Assembly: GCA_003979185.1 (NCBI GenBank)
Contig: RYWJ01000020.1
Location: forward strand, 1 to 15,035
Origin: Candidatus Saccharimonadota bacterium
Lineage (GTDB): Bacteria; Patescibacteriota; Saccharimonadia; Saccharimonadales; Saccharimonadaceae
DNA: 15,035 nucleotides
Reading direction: 5' to 3'
Made by a program: the position numbers and the translations under genes. Below are positions 5,268 to 13,284 of the stretch, piece after piece (position 1 is the stretch's first letter; the number at the start of each line of letters is the position of its first letter). The notes under the pieces were generated by a model. It was not told the origin of the DNA. It ran no database searches and was given only the letters and a program-made list of their open reading frames with translations.

Positions 5268-7418
5268 ATGGATATTATTAATCCGAGTGGCAAGAAAACC
5301 ATGAGCGTAGAAACAGAATGGTTGGGTCGTCCGCTGAAGCTAGAGATCAATCGCGTGGGGTTCCGTTCGACTGCTAGCGTATTGGTGCGCTACGGTGATA
5401 CGATGATCTTGGGTACGGTGGTGGTTGGCAAAAAGCCAGTTGAGCAAGATTTTTTTCCATTGTCAGTAGATTACGAAGAGAAGTTCTATGCGGCAGGTAA
5501 GATCAGCGGCTCGAAGTTTATCAAGCGTGAAGGTAAACCAGCCGATGAAGCGATTTTGATCGGTCGCTTGATCGATCGTCCGATCCGTCCACTTTTCCCG
5601 AAGAATTGTCGCCAAGAAATCCAGGTAGTTACAACGGTTCTGTCAATGGATCCAGAGTTTCGTCCAGATATGGTGGCAATGCTAGCGGCTTCGAGCGCAT
5701 TGATGCTGGCAGGCGTGCCATTTGACGGGCCGATTGCTGGTTTGCGCATCGGTCGTATCAATGGTGAATTCAAAGCATTCCTGAATGCTGAAGAGCGTGA
5801 GAAGTCCACTCTAGACTTGGTAGTTGCCTGTAAAGATGGTAAGGTGATGATGGTTGAGGCTGGTGCAGATGAAGTGCCAGAGGCAATGATTATCGAAGCT
5901 ATGCACTGGGCAGTGAAGAATATTCAGCCGGTTCTTGACTTACAACGCGAGCTAGCTGCTCAGGCGGGAGTTGAGGCAGTTGATTGTGAGATGCATTACC
6001 CGGAAGAAGAAATTGCCGCACAGTCAGAGGTGAACGCTTGGTTGGCTGGTAAGCTTGGTGACAGCGTACGTGGCAATGTCCTAGAGCGTCAAGCTAAAAT
6101 TGAAGAGCTCAAAGAGGCAATGGATGCAGACTTTGCGGAGAAATTTGGTGAAGGCGAAACTCCAGAAGAGAAGCAGGCAGACTACGCAAGCCGTTTGCAG
6201 AAGCAATATGACGATGCGTTTGATTTAGCGATCCATGAAGAGGTGCGTCGAAGTATTGTTGAGGATGGTATTCGTCCAGATGGCCGTGCTTTGACAGAGG
6301 TGCGCCCACTTTCGAGCCAAGTCGGCATCTTGCCAAGAGTACATGGCTCGGCATTATTTACGCGTGGGTTAACGCAAGCCTTGAATGCGGTGACACTAGC
6401 ACCACTCAGTTTTGCGCAAATTGTGGACACTATGGAAGTGACGGATGGCAAGCGTCGCTATATGCATCATTATAATGCGCCATCCTATACTGTAGGTGAG
6501 CCGGGTCGTATTGGTGCTCCAGGGCGTCGTGAAATCGGTCATGGTTATTTGGCGGAACGTGCTTTGGTCCCAGTTTTGCCAAGTGAAGAGGACTTCCCAT
6601 ATGCTATTCGTAGTGTGACAGAGATTATGTCTCAAAACGGCTCCACTTCAATGGCAGCAACTTGTTCTAGTTGTATGGCTTTGATGGATGCTGGTGTGCC
6701 TTTGAAACGACCCGTTTCTGGCGTAGCAATGGGCTTGATTATGGATGGCGACACTCCGTATGTCTTGACCGATTTAATGGATGCGGAAGATTTTGCTGGT
6801 CATATGGACTTCAAAGTAACTGGCACGACTGAGGGTATTACAGCCTTGCAAATGGATATGAAAGTTCATGGTTTGCCAGTAGAAATTTTGGAAAAAGCAA
6901 TCGCGCAATCACGCGATGGTCGTATGCATATTCTTGAACATATGCTAAATGTCATTCCTGCACCACGACCAGAGATTGCGCCTTTTGCGCCACGTATTGA
7001 GAAGATTATTATTGATAAAGAAAAAATTGGTACCATCATTGGCAAAGGCGGTGAAACGATTAATAAGATTACTAGCGAGACTGGAGCATTGGTAGACATT
7101 GATGACTCTGGCTTAGTTACGGTATCTGGCACCGATAAAGACACGATTCAAAAAGCCGTAGAATGGATCCGCTCACTTGTAGAGGAACCGGAGGTGGGTA
7201 AAGTCTATGATGGCACCGTAGTGACAATTAAAGACTTTGGTGCTTTTGTGAATATTTTGCCAGGCGTTGATGGCATGTTGCACATTTCGCAAATTTCCGA
7301 TAAACGTACAGCAAATGTCAGTGATGTATTGAGTGTTGGCCAAAAGGTGCGGGTAAAGCTCGTAGCAATTGACGACAAGGGTAGATTGTCGTTGACAATG
7401 CGCAATATCGAGAAATAG
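5268..7418 (+). CDS. pnp: Polyribonucleotide nucleotidyltransferase (PNPase)
   Basis: PNPase degrades RNA 3' to 5' by phosphorolysis and works as a trimer. At 716 residues it has the full family architecture: first RNase PH domain (about 15-150, VRYGDTMILGTVVV), a helical linker (about 255-310), the catalytic second RNase PH domain (about 330-540), a KH domain (IGTIIGKGG at 587-595) and an S1 domain (about 642-713, DGTVVTIKDFGAFVNI). The residues matching E. coli catalytic Asp486, Asp492 and Lys494 are present as Asp508, Asp514 and Lys516; NGSTSMA matches the phosphate-binding loop. A second possible start is ATG 5301 (705 residues), which fits the usual family N-terminus (MSVETEWLGRPLKLE) but has no clear ribosome-binding site; 5268 is kept with a weakly spaced AGGAAAGG upstream. 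No clear terminator follows; cassette B begins about 25 bases past the stop. Confidence 0.97.
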   Translation: MDIINPSGKKTMSVETEWLGRPLKLEINRVGFRSTASVLVRYGDTMILGTVVVGKKPVEQDFFPLSVDYEEKFYAAGKISGSKFIKREGKPADEAILIGRLIDRPIRPLFPKNCRQEIQVVTTVLSMDPEFRPDMVAMLAASSALMLAGVPFDGPIAGLRIGRINGEFKAFLNAEEREKSTLDLVVACKDGKVMMVEAGADEVPEAMIIEAMHWAVKNIQPVLDLQRELAAQAGVEAVDCEMHYPEEEIAAQSEVNAWLAGKLGDSVRGNVLERQAKIEELKEAMDADFAEKFGEGETPEEKQADYASRLQKQYDDAFDLAIHEEVRRSIVEDGIRPDGRALTEVRPLSSQVGILPRVHGSALFTRGLTQALNAVTLAPLSFAQIVDTMEVTDGKRRYMHHYNAPSYTVGEPGRIGAPGRREIGHGYLAERALVPVLPSEEDFPYAIRSVTEIMSQNGSTSMAATCSSCMALMDAGVPLKRPVSGVAMGLIMDGDTPYVLTDLMDAEDFAGHMDFKVTGTTEGITALQMDMKVHGLPVEILEKAIAQSRDGRMHILEHMLNVIPAPRPEIAPFAPRIEKIIIDKEKIGTIIGKGGETINKITSETGALVDIDDSGLVTVSGTDKDTIQKAVEWIRSLVEEPEVGKVYDGTVVTIKDFGAFVNILPGVDGMLHISQISDKRTANVSDVLSVGQKVRVKLVAIDDKGRLSLTMRNIEK

Positions 7419-7442
7419 TAGCGCGGGAGCATTCTCGTACCA

Positions 7443-7492
7443 CACCACCCTTAACCCATATACTATTTAGGTAGTAGCGACGCAGCGTATGG
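7443..7492 (-). repeat. 50-bp exact repeat, copy 2 (3' end of FISUMP cassette B plus flank)
   Basis: Identical to 692-741. The repeat contains the end of the cassette reading frame, its stop codon and 24 non-coding bases. Identity ends abruptly on the outer side, where 7442 and 691 differ and the flanking sequences become unrelated. Confidence 0.9.
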
Positions 7493-7667
7493 GGAAGCCG
7501 TTGTAACGAGCATTGAGGTCGGTCGGGTCGACATTAGAGCTATAGAAGAACAGGTCGTATGTGCCAGTATTGGAGCTGGTTGTACGTGACCAATAGTAGC
7601 CGAAGGAACCGGTATATTTTAGTGAACCGTTTTCGATAAAACCGGCATAAGGGAAGTTGTAGGGAGC
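7467..7667 (-). pseudogene. FISUMP variable-region cassette B, 5'-truncated
   Basis: On the minus strand the frame reads APYNFPYAG, a variable stretch, YWSRTT, a second variable stretch, then RYNGFPIRCVATT and TAA. Homology to the FISUMP gene at 8477 starts sharply at the GCT codon of APYNFPYAG; the next codon upstream but one is TAA, so there is no start and no ribosome-binding site. It lies between pnp and the HD gene, only about 30 bases past the HD stop codon and in the same direction, so read-through from the HD gene could transcribe it. Just upstream (7668-7696) are two degenerate copies of GGGGAAGTT also seen inside the cassette. Interpretation as a silent donor or remnant is as for cassette A. 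Confidence 0.8.
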
Positions 7668-7696
7668 AAATTATAGGGGAAGTTGCTGGGGAAGTT

Positions 7697-8290
7697 TTAT
7701 AAATTCTCGTAAATACTAGGGAAGAGAGAATAAAGATTGTAGCCTAGCATTTCATCAAAGTATTGTTTTAGCTTGTGGACTTCTTGGACATGTTGTTGGG
7801 TGGACTTGCAAGTACCGTGCCGAGAAATGACGTCAATCAAACGCTGATCTACTGTCATCGTTTGCAAATCACACATCAAATCACAAAGGTTCACTAATCT
7901 TTCGTAAATCGTGTGTTGATGGTTTTGGACGTGCTGAATAATCTCCTCATCATAAACTATTTCGCTAATCACCAGAAAAGGATCATTCGTGATATAAGAA
8001 TGGATAATACAGATATCGCAATACTCCTCTGGAAAACCAAGCTCTTTGAGATAATGATAACCATTCTGCATATGTGCAGTATACGGACCAACCATTTTTC
8101 CAATATCATGTAGGTAACCAAGCAAAGTAGCCTTTTCGATATCAAGATCATACCCAGCTTTATTCAGCGCATTAGCAATTGTGCCAGCCGTATCTCCGAC
8201 TGCAAAAGAGTGCTGAACCCAGCCTAGGTTACGCGGAACAGTTCTTGCTTGTTCTAGCATGTGAGTGACGAAAACTTTAGTTGGAATCAT
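7697..8290 (-). CDS. HD-domain phosphohydrolase
   Basis: The 197-residue protein carries the HD signature: His27 (WVQHSFAV), His61-Asp62 in GYLHDIGK, further histidines at 79 and 97 (IIHSY), and Asp137 (NLCDLM). HD enzymes are metal-dependent phosphohydrolases acting on nucleotides, cyclic dinucleotides or RNA ends; the small single-domain form here does not reveal the substrate. No membrane segment or signal peptide is visible. The ATG lies 6 nt after a TATAAT box and has no Shine-Dalgarno sequence, suggesting a leaderless transcript. It runs opposite to the FISUMP gene at 8477, with the two promoters divergent in the 186-base gap 8291-8476. A tRNA- or nucleotide-metabolism role would fit the neighbourhood, but this is speculation. 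Confidence 0.85.
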   Translation of the reverse strand: MIPTKVFVTHMLEQARTVPRNLGWVQHSFAVGDTAGTIANALNKAGYDLDIEKATLLGYLHDIGKMVGPYTAHMQNGYHYLKELGFPEEYCDICIIHSYITNDPFLVISEIVYDEEIIQHVQNHQHTIYERLVNLCDLMCDLQTMTVDQRLIDVISRHGTCKSTQQHVQEVHKLKQYFDEMLGYNLYSLFPSIYENL

Positions 8291-8296
8291 AGTTTA

Positions 8297-8302
8297 ATTA
8301 TA
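8297..8302 (-). promoter_or_regulatory. -10 element of the HD gene
   Basis: TATAAT on the minus strand (8302-8297), 6 nt before the ATG at 8290. No convincing -35 box and no TGn extension. Predicts a leaderless message. Confidence 0.55.
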
Positions 8303-8392
8303 TCCCAGATTTGTGGAAATTTTGGGCTGTTTTGGTCTCAAGAACAAAAATGCGTAGAAACATGGAGAAAATTCCTAAAATTTGCTGAAGTG

Positions 8393-8401
8393 TGATAAAA
8401 T
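8393..8401 (+). promoter_or_regulatory. Candidate extended -10 of the FISUMP gene
   Basis: TGATAAAAT at 8393-8401, preceded by another TG. No -35 box recognised. It would give a leader of about 70 nt ending in a strong Shine-Dalgarno sequence. Confidence 0.5.
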
Positions 8402-8476
8402 AAGAAATGAAATTGATTAAGCTTTTTGAGTTTAATGTACGTTTGCGGTAGCACCAAAGAATTAAAGGAGGGTCAA

Positions 8477-9736
8477 ATGTTAAAAATACAGAAATCAAAA
8501 ATAAACTTAATATTACCAGTAGTTTGCTGTGGTGCTTTGATTGCGGCGGGTTTTGCTATAGTGGATACAATTGCGATGTCGACTTACGCAGCGGTGCCGA
8601 CACTCAAAACCATCACTACGATGCAAGAAATGACCTCGCTGGTTTGTGCTAGTTCCGAGATTGGGGATACTAATACTTTGACCGATACACGTGACGGTGA
8701 AACTTACACCGTTCGCAAACACGAAGACGGTAACTGTTGGATGACCCAAAACTTGCGCCTCGCCGGTGAGAAGACTCTCACCCCTGCGGACTCTGATGTG
8801 GTTTCTGATTATACTTTACCAGCCTCCGATATAAATGGTTTTGATGAGTCTAACTATTATGCCAGTCAAATGTATTATGCAGGTGACGAAACTAATGGTG
8901 CTTATTATTCATGGACTGCCGCCACGGCTGGAACTGGCGACGCTAGCTTAACTAAAGGCGATGCTCCATCAAGCATCTGTCCTAAGGGTTGGAAGTTACC
9001 ACCAAACTCTGGTAATGGCTCCTATACTAACTTTACTAGTGCCACAGGCATCACTAACAACGCTGATGGTTCTAACAAGATCCGCTCTGCTCCCTACAAC
9101 TTCCCTTATGCCGGGAACGCCGGCCGTAGCTCCCTTAACGGTGTCGGCTCCAACGGTGACTATTGGTCACGTACTGTCTACTCTAGTAGTAGTCAGGGTG
9201 CGTACCGCCTTTGGTTCAATAGTTCCAATGTCTATCCAGCCTACAGCGGCTACCGTTACCTCGGCTACTCCGTACGCTGCGTCGCTGTCTCTCTTGGTGG
9301 TAGCGATGAAAGCAACGTCGCCATCGAAGTTGCACCGGTGTTAACAATCGACGCTACTGCTGGTATGGAAGATGTTGTAGAGGCGAACGAGATTACAACT
9401 GGTAATATTTCCGCTACGGTAACCGCTAATACTGCATATCAGGTGATGCTAAGTGCGGCACAGACAGCCTTGAGGGATGCGAATATCGCCAATGAGGAGA
9501 TTCCAGCGTCAGCAAATGTGACTCCAGGTACCGATGCTTGGGGAATTGCGACTGGCAATACAGACACTCCGTATGCGGCGATTACTACTAGCCCGACGGT
9601 TTATCCAGCTACGGTGACTGATGGTACGGAAGTAGCGCAGAAAGTTCATCAGTTCGGGATTGGTGTTTCCGTAAGCTCATCCTTATCATCTGGAACGTAT
9701 TCCACGATCGTAACCGTTACTGCGGCTGCACCATAA
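8477..9736 (+). CDS. Secreted FISUMP-domain surface protein with hypervariable region
   Basis: The 419-residue protein begins with a basic N-terminus and hydrophobic core (about 10-30) ending in STYAAVP, a probable Sec signal peptide with cleavage near 38-40. A FISUMP domain follows (about 60-270): DTRDGETYTVRKHEDGNCW, NLRLAGEKTLTP, ICPKGWKLPP, APYNFPYAG (205-213), YWSRTV and YSVRCVA. Residues 214-266 are the region that varies among the cassettes. Residues about 285-419 form a Thr/Val/Ala-rich, probably beta-sandwich domain not found in the edge-cut paralog at 1-670; I do not recognise its family, and no LPXTG or C-terminal anchor is seen. ATG 8477 is chosen because AAAGGAGGG lies about 5 nt upstream; the ATG at 8426 is in frame but has no such site. 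A terminator follows. A role in binding host or partner cells is inference. Confidence 0.85.
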   Translation: MLKIQKSKINLILPVVCCGALIAAGFAIVDTIAMSTYAAVPTLKTITTMQEMTSLVCASSEIGDTNTLTDTRDGETYTVRKHEDGNCWMTQNLRLAGEKTLTPADSDVVSDYTLPASDINGFDESNYYASQMYYAGDETNGAYYSWTAATAGTGDASLTKGDAPSSICPKGWKLPPNSGNGSYTNFTSATGITNNADGSNKIRSAPYNFPYAGNAGRSSLNGVGSNGDYWSRTVYSSSSQGAYRLWFNSSNVYPAYSGYRYLGYSVRCVAVSLGGSDESNVAIEVAPVLTIDATAGMEDVVEANEITTGNISATVTANTAYQVMLSAAQTALRDANIANEEIPASANVTPGTDAWGIATGNTDTPYAAITTSPTVYPATVTDGTEVAQKVHQFGIGVSVSSSLSSGTYSTIVTVTAAAP

Positions 9737-9765
9737 TTATCTATTATATACTGTAACTATGATTT

Positions 9766-9799
9766 AAAGCTCCTTGCATTGATTCGCCGAGGAGCTTTT
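9766..9799 (+). terminator. Rho-independent terminator after the FISUMP gene
   Basis: AAAGCTCCT (9766-9774) pairs perfectly with AGGAGCTTT (9790-9798) around a 15-base loop, with a short TTTT at the end. It lies 30 bases past the stop codon. Confidence 0.75.
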
Positions 9800-9861
9800 A
9801 GTGATCTTTTTATAGTATTCAACCAAGTTTGAGAAAAAATAAGAGGTTATGAATAAAATTA

Positions 9862-9870
9862 TGGTACAAT
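9862..9870 (+). promoter_or_regulatory. Extended -10 promoter of ftsK
   Basis: TGGTACAAT at 9862-9870, 6 nt before the ATG at 9877. No -35 box at the usual spacing. Predicts a leaderless ftsK message, in line with the missing Shine-Dalgarno sequence. Confidence 0.6.
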
Positions 9871-9876
9871 GTTAAT

Positions 9877-12318
9877 ATGGCAAAAACGAGGTCAACCAAA
9901 ACGGGGAAGACCGCGAGTCGAAGTGGTGCAAAAAAATCTACTCGTGGTCGTAAGAAAGCTACAAGTACACTAGCGTATGAGTTACCAGGTGGCTTTTGGC
10001 GTCAAATCATGGCGATTTTGATGTTGTTTCTTGCTGTTGTATTAATTTTTGCTTGGATGGGCGATGGTGGTGAATTGCTGAATACAACGGATGGAATCTT
10101 GAATGAGTGGATTGGGCGAGCGCGTTATTTGATGCCAGCTCTATTAGCGTGGTTGGCAGTAAAGATTTTTCGTAGTGAGAACAATCGTATCCCTCCGGTG
10201 ATGTGGATGGCGTCAATTTTAATGATTTTTTGGGCGGCTGGTGTTTTTGGTCTATCGACGGTTGGTGAGCCGCACCCAAATGGTGGCATGATCGGTGCAT
10301 GGCTGAATGGCTTCATGGTACAAATTCTTAATCCTGGTGTAGCGATCTTTATCTATGTGATTTTAATTTTTATCACGCTACTATTTATCTTACAGATGAA
10401 TCCGGTTACAGCTATGCAGGCAGTAGGAAATCTTTTCCGTACAACTGAGAAGCAGCCAGTGGAGCCAGAAAAGGTAGCCAAGAAGACTCGCGAACCAAAG
10501 GAGAAATTAAAACCTGCACCAAAGTTATCCGATCTCGATGTAGAAATCAATGTGAATTCTGGCGAGGAGGAAGCTAAGCCTAAGAAGCATGAGCGTGGCG
10601 GTTTATTTGCGAAATTTGGCAGGAAGAAAGAAAAGCCAGATATTGAGGTTACTGCGAATACCGAGAAAAAGTCAACGGTGGCTGAGAAAGCTCCAGATCG
10701 TGCCTTAGTGTCCACCACAGATGCAAACTGGAAGATGCCAGGTCTGGATCTTTTGGAGAAGAAACAATCTCCAGCTGATGCGGGTGATGTGCATCAGAAT
10801 GCAGCTTTGATTCAGTCAACCTTAGCAGATTTTGGTATTGATGTGGAGATGGGCGATGCTAATAAAGGTCCGCGTGTGACGCAGTACACGATGCGTCCAC
10901 CGTCAGGTGTGAACTTATCGAAGATTTTAGCACGCGACAAAGAGCTAGCGCTCAATCTAGCAGTTGATAAGATTCGTATTGAGGCTCCAATTCCGGGTAC
11001 TCGACTTGTTGGCGTGGAGGTGCCGAATGTCAAGTCTGCCGATGTGCGTTTGCGTGGTGTTCTAGAAAGCCCAGAATGGAAACGTGCGGAAGATCCACTG
11101 ACATTTGCGGTTGGTAAAGACATCTCTGGTAAGGCCGTAGTGGCAAACTTGGCAAAAATGCCTCACCTTTTGATTGCTGGTACGACTGGTTCTGGTAAGT
11201 CGGTAATGACTAATACATTGATTTCTTCATTGCTTTATCACAATGCGCCAAGTGATATGAAATTAATCATCGTCGACCCGAAGCAGGTCGAGATGGTACA
11301 GTATAATGATATCCCGCATCTGTTAACACCGATTATTACGTCAGTAGAAAAGGCTCTTTCAGCAATGAAGTGGGCGGTCAATGAGATGGAAAAACGCTAT
11401 ACTATCATGGCGGAAGAAAAAGTGAAGAATATCGTAGACTATAATACTAAAATGGCGCGTAAAGCCTCCGAGGTCTCTAAGACAGCTGCAGCAGTAGCTG
11501 ACAAACCTGCTACAAAAACCACCGAAGTGGCGCAAGATGGGGTAGATTCTAAAACTACCGAAAACGAACCGCCTAAGGCCGAAGAGCAAAGCGAACGCAT
11601 GCCTTATATCGTTGTTATTATTGATGAGATGGCCGACTTGATGATGATGGCTGGCAAGGATCTAGAAATGTTGATCGTGCGTATTGCTCAAAAAGGACGC
11701 GCTGCTGGTATTCATCTTGTGCTTGCGACTCAGCGTCCAGAAGCAAAAGTCATTACTGGTTTGATTAAGGCAAATATTCCTGGGAAGATTGCTTTCGCAG
11801 TGGGGAGCCAACTAGATTCTCGTATTATGCTTGACCAAGGTGGCGCCGAGAAATTGCTGGGTAAAGGTGATATGTTAATGCTGACGACAGAGATGATGGG
11901 CAAGCCAAGGCGTATCCAGGGTGCATGGGCGAGCGATGACGATGTAGCGAAAGTGACCGATTTCTTACGCGCACAGCGCGCACCAGAATATAATAAGGAA
12001 GTTATTGCGCAGGCTGTACAGATTAAAGGTATGGGTCCGTCTGATGGTGGTGCGATTGGGGATCTTGGACGCCGCTATGATCCGAACGATCCGATTGTAC
12101 GCAAAGCGATTGAAGTTACCTTGCGTAATGGTAAGTTCTCGACGGCGAGCTTGCAGACTTGGTTAGGGAAGGGTCATGGCTTCGTGTCTGGCTTAGCGAT
12201 TTGGCTAGAAGAGATTGGCGTGATTGGTCCAGCGAATGGACATAAACCTCGTGACGTCTTGATCACCTCGATGGAAGAGTTTGATCAGCTGGCGAACGGT
12301 GGCGGACAGGATTCTTAA
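9877..12318 (+). CDS. ftsK: DNA translocase FtsK/SpoIIIE
   Basis: FtsK is a septum-anchored hexameric ATPase that pumps chromosome ends into daughter cells and activates dimer resolution. The 813-residue protein has a basic N-terminus, four membrane segments (roughly 40-62, 82-98, 108-126, 150-172), a charged linker (about 180-285), and a motor domain with Walker A AGTTGSGKS (434-442) and Walker B VVIIDE ending at Asp583-Glu584, followed by ATQRP. The C-terminal winged-helix gamma domain (about 730-805, NGKFSTASLQTWLGKGHGF) would read polar DNA sequences. A Lys/Ala/Thr-rich insertion of about 50-60 residues separates VDYNTKMAR (near 525) from Walker B, longer than the linker usual at this site. 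A single gene on its own promoter, ending before the rpsF promoter. Confidence 0.96.
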   Translation: MAKTRSTKTGKTASRSGAKKSTRGRKKATSTLAYELPGGFWRQIMAILMLFLAVVLIFAWMGDGGELLNTTDGILNEWIGRARYLMPALLAWLAVKIFRSENNRIPPVMWMASILMIFWAAGVFGLSTVGEPHPNGGMIGAWLNGFMVQILNPGVAIFIYVILIFITLLFILQMNPVTAMQAVGNLFRTTEKQPVEPEKVAKKTREPKEKLKPAPKLSDLDVEINVNSGEEEAKPKKHERGGLFAKFGRKKEKPDIEVTANTEKKSTVAEKAPDRALVSTTDANWKMPGLDLLEKKQSPADAGDVHQNAALIQSTLADFGIDVEMGDANKGPRVTQYTMRPPSGVNLSKILARDKELALNLAVDKIRIEAPIPGTRLVGVEVPNVKSADVRLRGVLESPEWKRAEDPLTFAVGKDISGKAVVANLAKMPHLLIAGTTGSGKSVMTNTLISSLLYHNAPSDMKLIIVDPKQVEMVQYNDIPHLLTPIITSVEKALSAMKWAVNEMEKRYTIMAEEKVKNIVDYNTKMARKASEVSKTAAAVADKPATKTTEVAQDGVDSKTTENEPPKAEEQSERMPYIVVIIDEMADLMMMAGKDLEMLIVRIAQKGRAAGIHLVLATQRPEAKVITGLIKANIPGKIAFAVGSQLDSRIMLDQGGAEKLLGKGDMLMLTTEMMGKPRRIQGAWASDDDVAKVTDFLRAQRAPEYNKEVIAQAVQIKGMGPSDGGAIGDLGRRYDPNDPIVRKAIEVTLRNGKFSTASLQTWLGKGHGFVSGLAIWLEEIGVIGPANGHKPRDVLITSMEEFDQLANGGGQDS

Positions 12319-12330
12319 GCTAAGTGATAG

Positions 12331-12359
12331 TTGTATTATTTAGTAAAGTGTGCTATACT
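12331..12359 (+). promoter_or_regulatory. Promoter of the rpsF-ssb-rpsR-efp operon
   Basis: TTGTAT at 12331-12336, 17 bp spacer, TATACT at 12354-12359, with TGTGC just before the -10 (extended -10). The predicted start near 12366 gives a leader of about 60 nt with a hairpin. Confidence 0.85.
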
Positions 12360-12377
12360 TGCAAAGTATATTAACTC

Positions 12378-12407
12378 AGTGAGCAGGTGAGAAGAGCCGT
12401 GCTTACT
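12378..12407 (+). promoter_or_regulatory. rpsF leader hairpin, candidate bS6:bS18 binding site
   Basis: AGTGAGCA (12378-12385) pairs with TGCTTACT (12400-12407), one G-T pair, around a 14-base loop ending in CCG (12397-12399) directly against the 3' arm. A hairpin displaying CCG is the hallmark of the known bS6:bS18 leader motif through which the two proteins repress their own operon. Both proteins are encoded downstream here. The match is by eye, not by covariance model. Confidence 0.55.
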
Positions 12408-12427
12408 TAATCCAAAGGAGTGAAGTA

Positions 12428-12790
12428 ATGAAGAATTACGAGCTTTCGGTTTTGTTTCATCCAGATATGGAGATGAATCTAGAGCCAGCTACCGCCAAGA
12501 TCAAAGATTTGATCGAAAAGAACGGTGGCAAAATCATTAAAGTTGAGAACGAAGGCAAGAAGCGTTTGGCTTATGCTATCCGTGGTCAAGATTTCGCAGT
12601 TTATTGTTACTACGAAGTTGAGCTACCAGCTGATGCGCCAGCTAAGATTGAGAGCGTTCTTAATATTACCGACGAAGTTTTGCGTTTTTTGTTAGTAAAA
12701 GTCGACGAGCGTAAGTTGAAGTACGAAGCCAAACAGGCTGCTCGTAAACCACATGGTGAAGACACTGACAATAACGAGGAACAACAATAA
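12428..12790 (+). CDS. rpsF: 30S ribosomal protein bS6
   Basis: The 120-residue product starts with the family hallmark MKNYELSVLFHPD, continues with GGKIIKVENEGKKRLAYAI and closes the fold with VLRFLLVKVDERK. bS6 forms a heterodimer with bS18 on the 30S platform. The C-terminus carries an acidic, low-complexity tail (EDTDNNEEQQ), common in the family. AAAGGAG lies 7 nt before the ATG. It is the first gene of a four-gene operon, and its stop codon overlaps the ssb start (TAATG), indicating translational coupling. Confidence 0.97.
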   Translation: MKNYELSVLFHPDMEMNLEPATAKIKDLIEKNGGKIIKVENEGKKRLAYAIRGQDFAVYCYYEVELPADAPAKIESVLNITDEVLRFLLVKVDERKLKYEAKQAARKPHGEDTDNNEEQQ

Positions 12791-13263
12791 TGCGGGGTTT
12801 TGCAAAAGCGTTTGTTGCTGGTAATATTACCCGTGACCCAGAGATGCGTGCTACGCCAAATGGTTCGCAGGTTGCTAATTTTTCAATTGCAGTAAACCGT
12901 GTTTTTAAGGCCACCGATGGCACTCAGCAAGAGCAAGTTTCTTACCTTGAGTGTGTGGCATGGGGCAAAACTGGGGAAACAATTGCACAGTACACCAAGA
13001 AAGGTTCGCCAATTTTGGTGATTGGTCGTCTTGAGCAGCGTAGTTGGGAAGACAAGACCACCGGACAAAAACGTTCTCGTACAGAAATCATTGTCGAAGA
13101 TTTTACTTTCTTGGGCGGTGGTGCTGGTGCTACTGGCGCGAGTGCGGGTGGCAGTGCGCCACGTGCTACAAGCAGTCGTTCAACCAAGAAAGTTGAGGAC
13201 GATTTCGTACCAGAAGATTTGCCAGAGGACGAAGAAATTAACTTGGACGATATTCCATTTTAG
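12790..13263 (+). CDS. ssb: Single-stranded DNA-binding protein
   Basis: SSB coats single-stranded DNA in replication and repair and recruits partners through its C-terminal tip. The 157-residue protein has the OB fold (about 1-110: FVAGNITRDPEMRATPNGSQVANFSIAVNR, LECVAWGKTGETIAQYTKKGSPILVIGRLEQRSWED), a Gly/Ala/Ser-rich linker (about 115-140) and an acidic tail ending in DDIPF, the canonical partner-binding tip. It lies between rpsF and rpsR as in most bacteria. The start codon overlaps the rpsF stop by one base. Confidence 0.97.
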   Translation: MRGFAKAFVAGNITRDPEMRATPNGSQVANFSIAVNRVFKATDGTQQEQVSYLECVAWGKTGETIAQYTKKGSPILVIGRLEQRSWEDKTTGQKRSRTEIIVEDFTFLGGGAGATGASAGGSAPRATSSRSTKKVEDDFVPEDLPEDEEINLDDIPF

Positions 13264-13284
13264 TAAGTGGGGAAGGAGAGAAAT

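Noticed and set aside
8426..8476. Upstream ATG at 8426 as start of the FISUMP gene
   Set aside because: It would add 17 residues before the signal peptide and bury the strong AAAGGAGGG ribosome-binding site that serves the ATG at 8477.
716..9286. One of the cassettes being the strict template repeat for the gene at 8477
   Set aside because: Differences from the gene also occur at non-adenine positions and as synonymous changes, so none of A, B or C is its direct template; if a template exists it is outside the window.
13267..13284. GTG at 13267 as start of rpsR
   Set aside because: The AAGGAG upstream of ATG 13285 would be translated; the family alignment supports 13285.
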